DNA of 64,000 nt, from positions 90,332 through 154,331 of the forward strand of contig CAVSUM010000029.1 in assembly GCA_963731105.1 (NCBI GenBank), given 5' to 3'. The DNA is from RPQJ01 sp963731105 (GTDB taxonomy: Bacteria > Pseudomonadota > Gammaproteobacteria > Steroidobacterales > Steroidobacteraceae). A program made the translations under genes and the position numbers. The notes beneath the pieces are model-generated. The model did not search any database. It saw nothing but the letters and a program-made list of their open reading frames with translations, and was not told the origin of the DNA. Positions 26,495-33,619 of the stretch are shown here, in pieces (position 1 is the stretch's first letter; every line of letters starts with the position of its first letter).

Positions 26495-27237
26495 TGCCCC
26501 CGTCGACCACGAGCGTCTGGCCGGTCAGGTAGGCTGCGGCGCGCGAGGCCAGGAACACCGCGACACCGCCGATGTCCTGCGGCTGGCCGATGCGGCGCAC
26601 CGGCGTGCCCTGCTCGACGTTGCGCAGCAGCTGCTCGTTCTGCCACAGCGTGCGCGAAAAGTCGGTCTTGATCAGCCCGGGCGCGATGCCGTTGGCGCGG
26701 ATGCCCTGCGGTCCCCACTCGATCGCCAGGTTGCGCACCAGCGCGAAGTCCGCGGCCTTGGACATGCCGTACACGCCGAGCGTGGCGCTGCCCTGGTTGG
26801 CGCCGATGCTCGAGACGACGATGATCGAGCCGCCGCCGTTCGCGGCCATCCGCGGCGCCGCGAGGTTGCACAGCCAGAAGTTGCTGCGCACGTTGGTGTT
26901 CATGATCCGCTCGTAGGCTTCGTCCGGCATGCGCGCCATGGGACCGAAGTACGGATTCACGGCGGCGTTGCACACCAGGATGTCGAGGCGACCCCAGTGG
27001 CCGATCGTGCGCTCCACCAGAGCCTCGAGCTCGCTGCGTTCCGCGACGTTGCAGGGCACGGCGATCGCCTCGCCGCCTGCCTGCCGGATCGCCGCGACGA
27101 CCGTGTCGCAGGCAGGCCGGCTTGCGGCTCGACACGACCACGCGTGCGCCGGCACTGGCCAGGGCCTCGGCGATCGCGCGGCCGATGCCGCGGCTCGATC
27201 CGGTGACGACCGCTACCTGGCCGGTGAGATCGAACAT
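26472..27237 (-). CDS. SDR-family oxidoreductase (frameshifted)
   Basis: Short-chain dehydrogenase/reductase, corrected length about 254 aa. The N-terminal part (MFDLTGQVAVVTGSSRGIGRAIA, with the TGxxxGIG cofactor motif) and the remainder (VCNAAVN, Ser of SSIGANQ, YGMSKAA with Tyr and Lys, and VVDGGITV near the end) are in different frames. One extra C near 27110-27113 explains the shift and restores SSRKPAACDTVV. The catalytic Ser-Tyr-Lys triad is intact. In the lva-like model it would reduce a keto intermediate. Operator C lies just upstream. Confidence 0.88.
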
Positions 27238-27297
27238 GCGCCCGCTCCGTGATGACTGGCCGCGGGTCGACCCGCTGCACGGAAAAATAGCAAGCGT

Positions 27298-27314
27298 ACT
27301 TGCGTTATGCAAGT
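27298..27314 (-). promoter_or_regulatory. Operator copy C (perfect-arm site)
   Basis: On the minus strand ACTTGCATAACGCAAGT, with perfect 6-base arms ACTTGC/GCAAGT. It is the best palindrome of the four copies. It lies 61 bases upstream of the SDR start, with the conserved half pointing to the SDR gene. It is also upstream of ubiD on the other strand, next to the FNR/DNR-type box at 27330. Confidence 0.75.
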
Positions 27315-27329
27315 TATAGTCCGGCGCAC

Positions 27330-27343
27330 TTGACGCAGGTCAG
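27330..27343 (+). promoter_or_regulatory. FNR/DNR-type box upstream of ubiD
   Basis: TTGACGCAGGTCAG, one mismatch from the symmetric TTGAY-N4-GTCAA motif of FNR/DNR/CRP-family regulators. Its centre is about 62 bases before the ubiD ATG, compatible with activation from -41.5 and a short leader. It shares the CAGG centre with three other boxes in the window. Confidence 0.65.
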
Positions 27344-27398
27344 GGCGCGACGCCGCCCCCGGCGCCAGGATGCAGCCTCCATCCCGGGTGGGCGGACC

Positions 27399-28868
27399 AT
27401 GGCTTGCCACGACCTGCGAACGTTCCTCACGCGCCTCGAGGCCAGCGGGCAGCTGCGGCGGGTGGCCGAGCCGGTCGATCCCGTGCTCGAGAGCACGGCA
27501 TTCTGCCTGCGCACGCAGCGGGCCGGCGGCCCTGCGCTGCTGTTCGAGCGCGCCGGTCCTTCGTCGCACGCACTGCTCGGCAACCTGTTCGGCCACCGCT
27601 CGCGCGTCGAGGCGGCGCTCGCCGGGCGTCCGCTGTCGTCGCTGCGCGAGCTCGGCGAACTGCTGGCCGCCGTCAAGGAACCACGCTGGCCCGGCAGCCT
27701 GCGCGAGGCGCTCGCCGCCTGGCCCGAGTTCGCGCAGCTCGCGCACGTCGCGCCGCGCCGTGTCCCTGACGCCGCATTCCGCGACGAGGTGCTCACCGGC
27801 GGTGACGTGGACGTGACGCGGCTGCCTGTCCAGCGCTGCTGGCCCGAAGACGCCGGACCGCTGATCACGATGGCGATGGTGGTCACGCGCGGCACGCGCC
27901 GCGAACGCCAGAACATCGGCATCTATCGCCAGCAGGTCCTCGGCCGCAACCGGGTGATCATGCGCTGGCTGCCGCATCGCGGCGGTGCGCTCGACTACGC
28001 CGACTGGCGCGCGGCACATCCCGACCGGCCGTTCCCGGTGCTGGTGGCGATCGGCGCCGACCCCGCGACGATGCTCGCGGCCGTCGCCCCGGTGCCGGAC
28101 ACGCTGTCGGAATACGAGTTCGCCGGCCTGCTGCGCGGCGAGCGCACCCGCGTCTGGCGCAGCGATCTGACCGGACTCGACGCGCCGGCCGGCGCCGAAA
28201 TCGTGCTCGAGGGGTTCATCCACCCGGGCGACACGGCGGTCGAGGGCCCGTTCGGCGACCACACCGGCTACTACAACGCCCAGGGCGAGTTCCCGGTGTT
28301 GACGATCGAGCGCATGTCGCTGCGCAGCGGGGCGATCTACCACGGCAGCTACATGGGCCGCGCGCCTCACGACGAGCCCTCGGTGCTGGCGCTGGCGCTC
28401 AACGACGTGTTCGTGCCGATCCTGCGCAAGGTGTTCCCGGAGATCGTCGACTTCCACCTGCCGCCCGAGGCCTGCTCGTACCGCATTGCCGTGGTGAGCA
28501 TCCGCAAGCAGTACCCGGGACACGCACGACGCGTGATGATGGGCATCTGGTCGTACCTGCGGCAGTTCACCTACACCAAGTTCGTGGTGGTCACCGACGA
28601 CGACATCGACGTGCGGGACTGGTCGCAGGTGATCTGGGCGGTCTCGACGCGAGTGGATCCGGCGCGGGACAGCGTGCTCATCGAGAACACGCCGGTCGAC
28701 TACCTCGACTTCTCGAGCCCGGTGCCGAACCTGGGCTCGAAGCTCGGCCTCGATGCGACCAACAAATGGCCGGGCGAGACGAACCGACCGTGGAGCAAGC
28801 CGATCGTCCTCGACCCGCAGGTCGAGCGGCGGGTGGACGAACTGTGGCAGGCGGTATTCGGGCCGTGA
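27399..28868 (+). CDS. ubiD: UbiD-type 3-polyprenyl-4-hydroxybenzoate decarboxylase
   Basis: Prenylated-FMN-dependent decarboxylase of ubiquinone synthesis, 489 aa, like E. coli UbiD (497). The N-terminus DLRTFLTRLEASGQLRRV, the central EGPFGDHTGYY, the YTKFVVVTDDDIDVRDW segment and LGLDATNKWPGET are all family signatures. ATG 27399 matches family start sites. It sits directly before ubiU/ubiV and carries an FNR/DNR box, suggesting it serves the anaerobic ubiquinone branch, possibly as a second ubiD copy. Confidence 0.92.
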   Translation: MACHDLRTFLTRLEASGQLRRVAEPVDPVLESTAFCLRTQRAGGPALLFERAGPSSHALLGNLFGHRSRVEAALAGRPLSSLRELGELLAAVKEPRWPGSLREALAAWPEFAQLAHVAPRRVPDAAFRDEVLTGGDVDVTRLPVQRCWPEDAGPLITMAMVVTRGTRRERQNIGIYRQQVLGRNRVIMRWLPHRGGALDYADWRAAHPDRPFPVLVAIGADPATMLAAVAPVPDTLSEYEFAGLLRGERTRVWRSDLTGLDAPAGAEIVLEGFIHPGDTAVEGPFGDHTGYYNAQGEFPVLTIERMSLRSGAIYHGSYMGRAPHDEPSVLALALNDVFVPILRKVFPEIVDFHLPPEACSYRIAVVSIRKQYPGHARRVMMGIWSYLRQFTYTKFVVVTDDDIDVRDWSQVIWAVSTRVDPARDSVLIENTPVDYLDFSSPVPNLGSKLGLDATNKWPGETNRPWSKPIVLDPQVERRVDELWQAVFGP

Positions 28869-28869
28869 A

Positions 28870-28883
28870 CTGATCCAGGTCAA
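28870..28883 (+). promoter_or_regulatory. FNR/DNR-type box upstream of ubiU
   Basis: CTGATCCAGGTCAA, matching TTGAY-N4-GTCAA at all but the first base. It begins just after the ubiD stop, with its centre 65 bases before the ubiU ATG, nearly the same spacing as at ubiD. It may drive ubiU-ubiV separately from ubiD. Confidence 0.65.
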
Positions 28884-28941
28884 GGCGGCGCCCGCGCCCG
28901 CGGGCCACCATCCAGCGCTGCGTGTCATCCCGGGAGTCGCG

Positions 28942-29941
28942 ATGTACCTCGTCTGCCCCGCCGGCAGCCCGCCGGCCCTGGTCACCGCGATCGACCACGG
29001 CGCGGACGCCGTTTACGTCGGCTTCCGCGACCAGACCAATGCACGCGCGTTTCCGGGGCTCAACTTCACCGAGGCCGACCTGCGCGCCGGCGTCGCTTAC
29101 GCGCATGCCCGCGGCCGCAAGGTCTACGTGGCACTCAACACCTATCCCGGCCCGGCGCACTTCGCCGACTGGCAGGCCGCCGTGGACCGCGCGGCGGCGC
29201 TCAGCGTCGACGCGATCATCTGCGCGGACATGGGCGTGCTCGACTACGCGGCACGGCACTACCCTGGGCTGCCCCGCCACCTCTCGGTGCAGGGCTCTGC
29301 CACCACGCATGCCGCGCTGCGCTACTACGTTGAGCGCTTCGGGATTGCGCGCGCCGTGCTGCCGCGGGTGCTGTCGATCCAGCAGGTCGAGCGCCTCTGC
29401 GAGCAGGCCGTCGTGCCGATCGAGGTGTTCGCCTTCGGCAGCCTGTGCATCATGGTCGAGGGCCGCTGCCAGCTGTCGAGCTACGTCACCGGCGCCTCGC
29501 CGAACCGCCACGGCGTCTGCTCGCCGGCGAAGTTCGTGCGCTGGGACGAGGAGCCGGGCGGCGTGCGCCGGGTCAGCCTCAACGACCGGCTCATCGACCG
29601 CTTCAAGCCCGACGAGCCCGCGGGCTATCCGACCGTGTGCAAAGGCCGCTACGACGTGGGCGGCGAGGTGTTCCACGCGCTCGAGGAGCCGACCAGCCTC
29701 AACACGCTCGAGCTGCTGCCGCGCCTCGCCGGCCGCGGGCGTGGTCGCACTGAAGATCGAGGGGCGGCAACGCGGGCAGGCCTACGTGGCGAGCGTGACA
29801 CGCACCTGGCGGGCTGCGCTCGACCGGCTCGCGGCCCGGCCCGACGGCTGGTCGGCCGATCCGCAGTGGCTGCGCGAGCTCGCGCGCCACGCCGAAGGCC
29901 ACCAGACAACGCTCGGCCCCTACCACCGCTCCTGGCATTGA
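28942..29941 (+). CDS. ubiU: U32 peptidase-like hydroxylation factor UbiU (frameshifted)
   Basis: Part of the O2-independent ubiquinone hydroxylation system, in which UbiU and UbiV form an iron-sulfur heterodimer. The N-terminus (MYLVCPAGSPPALVTAIDHGADAVYVG), the Cys cluster region (GSLCIMVEGRCQ, HGVCSPAKF, TVCKGRY) and the C-terminal VVALKIEGRQR match UbiU. An extra G at about 29730-29731 shifts the frame; removal restores LPRLAAAGVVALKIEG. Corrected length is about 332 aa, as in E. coli (331). All four putative cluster Cys residues are upstream of the shift and intact. Confidence 0.92.
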
Positions 29942-29952
29942 GGCGCCGCCGC

Positions 29953-30839
29953 ATGCGACTGACCCTCGGCCCCCTGCAGTACTTCTGGCCGCGCGAGCGC
30001 GTGCTCGCCTTCTATCGCGAGGCGGCGGGCTGGCCGCTCGACGTGATCTATCTCGGCGAGAACGTCTGCAGCAAACGTCGCGAACTCGCCACGCGCGACT
30101 GGATCGCGCTCGCCCACGAGCTCGCCGACGGCGGGCGCGAGGTCGTGCTCTCCTCGCTCGCGCTGCTCGAGGCGGAGTCCGAGCTCGCCTCGCTGCGCCG
30201 GCTGGTGGAGAACGGCCGGTGTCGCGTCGAGGCGAACGACATGTCCGCTGTGCAGCTGCTGCGCGAGCGCGGCCTGCGCTTCGTGGGCGGCCCGTCGCTG
30301 AACGTCTACAACCACGAGACCCTGCGCCTGCTCATGCGAGGACGGCCTCGAGCGACTGGTGCTCGGCGTCGAGCATGGTCGCGCACTGGTCGCCGAGTTC
30401 CGCGCCAGCGGCCTGCCGTTGCCCGAGCTCGAGATCGCCGTGTGGGGCCGCCTGCCGCTGTCGTACTCGGCGCGCTGCTTCACCGCGCGCGCGCTCGATC
30501 TCGCCAAGGACGACTGCGGGTTCCGCTGCATCGACTACCCGGACGGACTGCCGCTCGCCTCGCGCGACGGCGAACCGTTCCTCACCATCAACGGCGTCTC
30601 GGTGCAGACGTGGGGCCACTGCGACCTCGGGCCCGAGCTCGACGAGTTGCGTGCCGCCGGCATCGCGCTCGCGCGCATCTATCCGCAGGCGGAGGGTACG
30701 GCGGACATCGTCGCGCGCTTCCGCGACGGCACTGGCAACCGGTGTGTCCCCGCCGCGGGTCGGCGCGGAGAACGGTTACTGGCACGGCGAGGCGGGCATG
30801 CGCCTCGTCGAACCGGCTCAATCCACCGTGTCGCGATAG
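29953..30839 (+). CDS. ubiV: U32 peptidase-like hydroxylation factor UbiV (two frameshifts)
   Basis: Partner of UbiU, about 294 aa after correction. It begins MRLTLGPLQYFWPRERVLAFY, with VIYLGENVCSKRRE carrying the first cluster Cys. The middle has SARCFTARALDLAKDDCGFRC and the end has GYWHGEAGM, all UbiV hallmarks. Extra bases near 30334 (restoring LLMEDGLERLVLGVEHG) and near 30725 (restoring FRDALATGVSPPR) join the three frames. It starts 11 bases after ubiU. The final 22 bases overlap the convergent ubiT. Confidence 0.9.
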
Positions 30840-31406
30840 GCGGCGCGCGCCGCCCGTGCGAAACGGGCGCCTCGATTCAGCGCGATGCGCAGCCCGAGCG
30901 GGATCGACTCCCAGGGCAGCTGGTCGAGCAGGTTGCGCAGGGCGAGGCCGAGTTCCACGTCGCCGGTGAGCTGCAGCCGCCGATGGAAGAACAGCGTGTC
31001 GGCATCCTCCAGGCGGCTCGACAGCAGCAGCAGGTCGGTCGCCGTGCCGCGCACGGTCGCCTCGGCGTCCGCCGCGGGCTCGAGCACCTCGACGCGACGG
31101 TCGCCGATCGACACGACCCAGCGCAGCCCGAGATCCGTCACTTCCACGCCGATGCGGCGGCCGACGAATTCGTCGAGCCGGCCCTCCGCGAGCGGCGCGG
31201 CCAGCACCTGGGCGATTACCTGCGCCGAACCATGGCGCAGCAGCGGCTCGGGCAGCGAGGCGCAACGGTGCGGCGAGGCGCTCGGGCGGCGGCAACCAGC
31301 GCAGCACGCGACGCGCCAGCCGCGTGCTCGGCTGATCGGAAGCAACGACGTGCGGATCCGGACGCACGGGCAGCGGCAGGTCATCCGGCATCGGCGTCTC
31401 CGTCAT
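30818..31406 (-). CDS. ubiT: SCP2-domain ubiquinone factor UbiT (frameshifted)
   Basis: Lipid-binding SCP2-like accessory protein of anaerobic ubiquinone synthesis, about 195 aa corrected. The SCP2 part reads LEGRRIGVEVTD-like (GRLDEFVGRRIGVEVTDLGLRW), with a GDVELGLALRNLLDQLPW end. An extra C near 31262 separates the N-terminal basic/Pro-rich part from the SCP2 domain; without it LRSLPEPLLRHG is continuous. It is convergent with ubiV, completing the ubiUVT set, and its start faces the FNR/DNR box at 31550. Confidence 0.85.
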
Positions 31407-31549
31407 GCGTCGGCCCCGGGATCTGCACCGCGCTCGAGCAACCGGCGCAAGAGTACACGAGCGGTAACTCCGGCGCCCTGCGCGAGGCCCGGCGAGTCGA
31501 GGTCGGGGATCCCATCCGGGTATTGCAGCGTGTGCCGGGCGGCCGCGCG

Positions 31550-31563
31550 TTGATTCAGGTCAA
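31550..31563. promoter_or_regulatory. FNR/DNR-type box between ubiT and the 63-aa gene
   Basis: TTGATTCAGGTCAA, a full match to TTGAY-N4-RTCAA. It lies in the divergent gap, 144 bases before the ubiT start and about 80 bases before the small membrane gene. A TACACT at 31604-31609 could be the -10 for the rightward gene with the box near -61. Confidence 0.7.
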
Positions 31564-31642
31564 GCCAGCGGCTGCCGACAGGTCCGCCGGGACGCAGTTC
31601 GACTACACTGCGGAGCCGCAGGCAGCGAAGGCAGGTTTGGAC

Positions 31643-31834
31643 TTGGTCAATCTCACCCAGCTGTTGGTTGCGCTCCCGGTCGGGCTCGTGCTGCTCTGGG
31701 CGGCGTGGTGGCTGCACCGGAAGATGTTCCGGCGCCCCGGCGAGCGCTGGTCGGTGCTCGACGCCGTGGTGCTCGTGCTGATGGCAGGGATGGGACTCCT
31801 GATCGCACTCTCCTTGTGGACGGCCCTCGGTTGA
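31643..31834 (+). CDS. Small two-helix membrane protein
   Basis: A protein of 63 aa (65 if the TTG at 31637 is used) with no ATG available. The TTG at 31643 is 7 bases after an AGG. It has two predicted transmembrane helices (QLLVALPVGLVLLWAAWWL and the VVLVLMAGMGLLIALSLW stretch) joined by a basic cytoplasmic loop (HRKMFRRPGERW). I do not recognise it. Its FNR/DNR-type box and position between ubiT and the lipoyl operon suggest an anaerobically expressed respiratory-chain accessory subunit. Confidence 0.6.
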   Translation: MVNLTQLLVALPVGLVLLWAAWWLHRKMFRRPGERWSVLDAVVLVLMAGMGLLIALSLWTALG

Positions 31835-31874
31835 TGCCCCTTCACCACGCACCGGCCGCGGCAAGCGCGACAAT

Positions 31875-32033
31875 GTGACTGCCCGGGTCCCGACGCTGTT
31901 CAGCTCCTACGGCTTCGACCCTAGCTACCACGTGGCCCGCTATCACTTCGTGCTGCGCAGCCCGCATTCGAGGGCCCCGCGGCATCTGGCGCGTCACCGG
32001 GAGATCGGCTGGGCCACTCGACCCTGCTCGTGA
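31875..32033 (+). CDS. Possible 52-aa ORF, unrecognised
   Basis: A GTG-started frame of 52 codons fills the gap between the 63-aa gene and the end of the thioredoxin-fusion gene. The product is Arg/His-rich (SYHVARYHFVLRSPHSR) with no clear family and no strong ribosome site. It could be a gene remnant or chance frame. The rest of 31835-32038 shows no other feature. Confidence 0.2.
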   Translation: MTARVPTLFSSYGFDPSYHVARYHFVLRSPHSRAPRHLARHREIGWATRPCS

Positions 32034-32038
32034 GCGGC

Positions 32039-32707
32039 TCAGCGGCCCGCGTGCGCCAGCACCGGCGCCAGCCGCGACGCAAAGACGACCAGCCCGCCCC
32101 AGCCGAGCAGCCCGCCGAGCAGGGCCAGCGACGTCGCGCCCAGCGCGAAGCCGACCGCGAGCAGCACGATGCCTGCATGCGCCAGGCCCTGCTGTGACCA
32201 GGCGAGCCAGCCACCGCGGATCGGCGCGCCGACGAAGCGCGGCAGCATGTGCTCGGCGAAGGCGAACACGCTGAAGCCGATGAAGCCGAGGCCAAACAGG
32301 TGCACTGCGACCGGGCGCCAGGGGGCGTCGCCGGCGATCCCGCCACCGAAGGCGAGTCCCGCGCCCGCCAGCACCAGGTAGGCCGCCGCCGCGGCGATGG
32401 CCCAGCGACCGGTGACGCCGAGGGTGATGCCGACGTAACTGGCACCTCCGGCCGCCTTATCCGGCGCCGCGGCCACGAACTCGAGTGCCTGCGCCAGGGT
32501 CGGTACACCGACGTGCTTCAGCGCGCCATCGACCACTCCCGCGGGCACGGTCTTGACTGCGAGCCGGGCGACGACGGCGCGTCCCTCCGGCTGGCCGACG
32601 TCGAGCACCTCGAAGGCGAAGTCCTTGCGCTCGGCCGCCAGTCGCCAGACCTCCTCGGCGCCGCGACAGGGCGCGCACCACTCCGAGACCAGCAACTGGA
32701 CCTTCAT
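32039..32707 (-). CDS. Thioredoxin-like domain fused to a four-helix His-rich membrane module
   Basis: A 222-aa protein. Residues 1-80 form a thioredoxin/glutaredoxin-like domain with CAPC at 11-14 and a cis-Pro loop (KTVPAGVVDG). Residues about 100-220 form four hydrophobic helices with His 136, His 153 and His 177 and the motif HMLPRF (153-158). The membrane half resembles the separate 130-aa protein encoded at 33163, with the same 17-residue His spacing and HxLPRF motif. The pattern recalls haem-binding helices of haem-copper oxidases/NnrS. The start ATG overlaps the GcvH-like stop (ATGA). The function is unknown, probably membrane electron or thiol transfer. Confidence 0.8.
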   Translation of the reverse strand: MKVQLLVSEWCAPCRGAEEVWRLAAERKDFAFEVLDVGQPEGRAVVARLAVKTVPAGVVDGALKHVGVPTLAQALEFVAAAPDKAAGGASYVGITLGVTGRWAIAAAAAYLVLAGAGLAFGGGIAGDAPWRPVAVHLFGLGFIGFSVFAFAEHMLPRFVGAPIRGGWLAWSQQGLAHAGIVLLAVGFALGATSLALLGGLLGWGGLVVFASRLAPVLAHAGR

Positions 32708-33156
32708 GGCTCTTGCGTGCAACGCATGCACTGCAGGTCGTATTTGTCGATCCACGCCCGCAACGCCTCGATCGCCGCCGGGCCGTGCGTCAGCCGGGCA
32801 TAGGCCGCCTGCAGGTCGTCCGGCCGAAGGGTCATCAGCCACGCGTCGCCGTAGGGCGCGACGTTCACGAGTCCGGGGTCGGCCTCGACCTTCGGATTGA
32901 CCCGTTCGATCGTGCCATCGAAAGGTGCCGGGATACCGCCGACCCACTTGCCCGATTCGAGCGTGCCGAGGTGGCGACCGGCGCGACGCTGCGTGCCCGG
33001 CTTGCGGAAGGTCGCGGCGACGACCCGTCCTGCCATGGTCTGCGCCGGGTCGGTCAGCCCGATCGTGAACGTGCCGTCCACGTTGGGGCGCGCCCACAGG
33101 TAGTCGAGGTCGTACCAGAGATCCTCGGGCAGCTCGCAGCCACGATATTCAGTCAT
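32704..33156 (-). CDS. Stand-alone GcvH-like lipoyl carrier protein
   Basis: A 150-aa protein of the glycine-cleavage H fold. ESGKWVGG places the lipoylated Lys at residue 70 in the usual hairpin, and the family's GTIERVNPKVEADPGLVN segment follows. No gcvT or gcvP is nearby, and the C-terminus ends with an added CMRC motif (Cys 143 and Cys 146). It is sandwiched with 4-8 base spacing between two proteins bearing His-rich membrane modules, one with a thioredoxin domain. It probably acts as a lipoamide dithiol carrier in a dedicated redox system rather than in glycine cleavage, comparable in principle to lipoyl proteins of the sHdr sulfur system. Confidence 0.87.
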   Translation of the reverse strand: MTEYRGCELPEDLWYDLDYLWARPNVDGTFTIGLTDPAQTMAGRVVAATFRKPGTQRRAGRHLGTLESGKWVGGIPAPFDGTIERVNPKVEADPGLVNVAPYGDAWLMTLRPDDLQAAYARLTHGPAAIEALRAWIDKYDLQCMRCTQEP

Positions 33157-33162
33157 GGCGCG

Positions 33163-33555
33163 TCACCTGCGCGCCCACGGGCGCACGGTGCCGATCACGT
33201 TGACTGCGAAGGCGACGAAGCCCAGCCACAACAACAGGCCACCAGTGGTCGCGACGACCGGCACGCCGCCGAGCCAGCCGGCCAGCAGCGCGAGGAGCCC
33301 GAGATTCGCCAGCGCGAAGTGGGCATCGGCGAGTCGCTCGGAATAGAGGGCGCGGCCCGTGAAGCGGGGCAGCACGTGCAGGCCGATGCCGAAGATCATC
33401 ATGCCGACGAAGCCGACCAGCATCAGGTGCGCGTGGGCGCGCAGGGCCAGGCCCGGGATGAGGTCCGGGCTCGCGAGCCAGGTCAGCCCCAGCAGCCCAC
33501 CGAGCAGGGCATACAGCAGCGACGCGGCCACGAACCATCGGTTGCGGGGAAGCAC
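33163..33555 (-). CDS. Four-helix His-rich membrane protein (haem-copper oxidase I/NnrS-like module)
   Basis: A 130-aa protein with four hydrophobic helices. His 41, His 43 and His 60 with HVLPRF (60-65) and His 79 resemble haem-ligand helices of cytochrome oxidase subunit I-like proteins. The GTG at 33555 lies about 40 bases from the centre of an FNR/DNR-type box, which would make the transcript nearly leaderless if the box works at -41.5. It is the first gene of the three-gene operon with the GcvH-like and thioredoxin-fusion genes. The precise function is unknown. Confidence 0.78.
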   Translation of the reverse strand: MLPRNRWFVAASLLYALLGGLLGLTWLASPDLIPGLALRAHAHLMLVGFVGMMIFGIGLHVLPRFTGRALYSERLADAHFALANLGLLALLAGWLGGVPVVATTGGLLLWLGFVAFAVNVIGTVRPWARR

Positions 33556-33588
33556 GGCCCGATGATAGCCGGCCGGCGGCGGCCCGCG

Positions 33589-33602
33589 TTGACCCAGGTC
33601 AA
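33589..33602 (-). promoter_or_regulatory. FNR/DNR-type box upstream of the lipoyl/thioredoxin operon
   Basis: TTGACCCAGGTCAA, a perfect palindromic TTGAC-N4-GTCAA. It sits in the 64-base gap between the end of plsB and the start of the 33163-33555 gene, and it is the strongest of the four boxes in the window. Confidence 0.75.
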
Positions 33603-33619
33603 TCCGGACCGGCCGAGGC

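Noticed and set aside
28942..30839. Collagenase-like U32 peptidases
   Set aside because: The Cys clusters, pairing and the neighbouring SCP2 gene match UbiU/UbiV/UbiT rather than proteases.
32704..33156. Glycine cleavage system
   Set aside because: Only the H-like protein occurs; gcvT and gcvP are absent and the neighbours are membrane and thioredoxin proteins.
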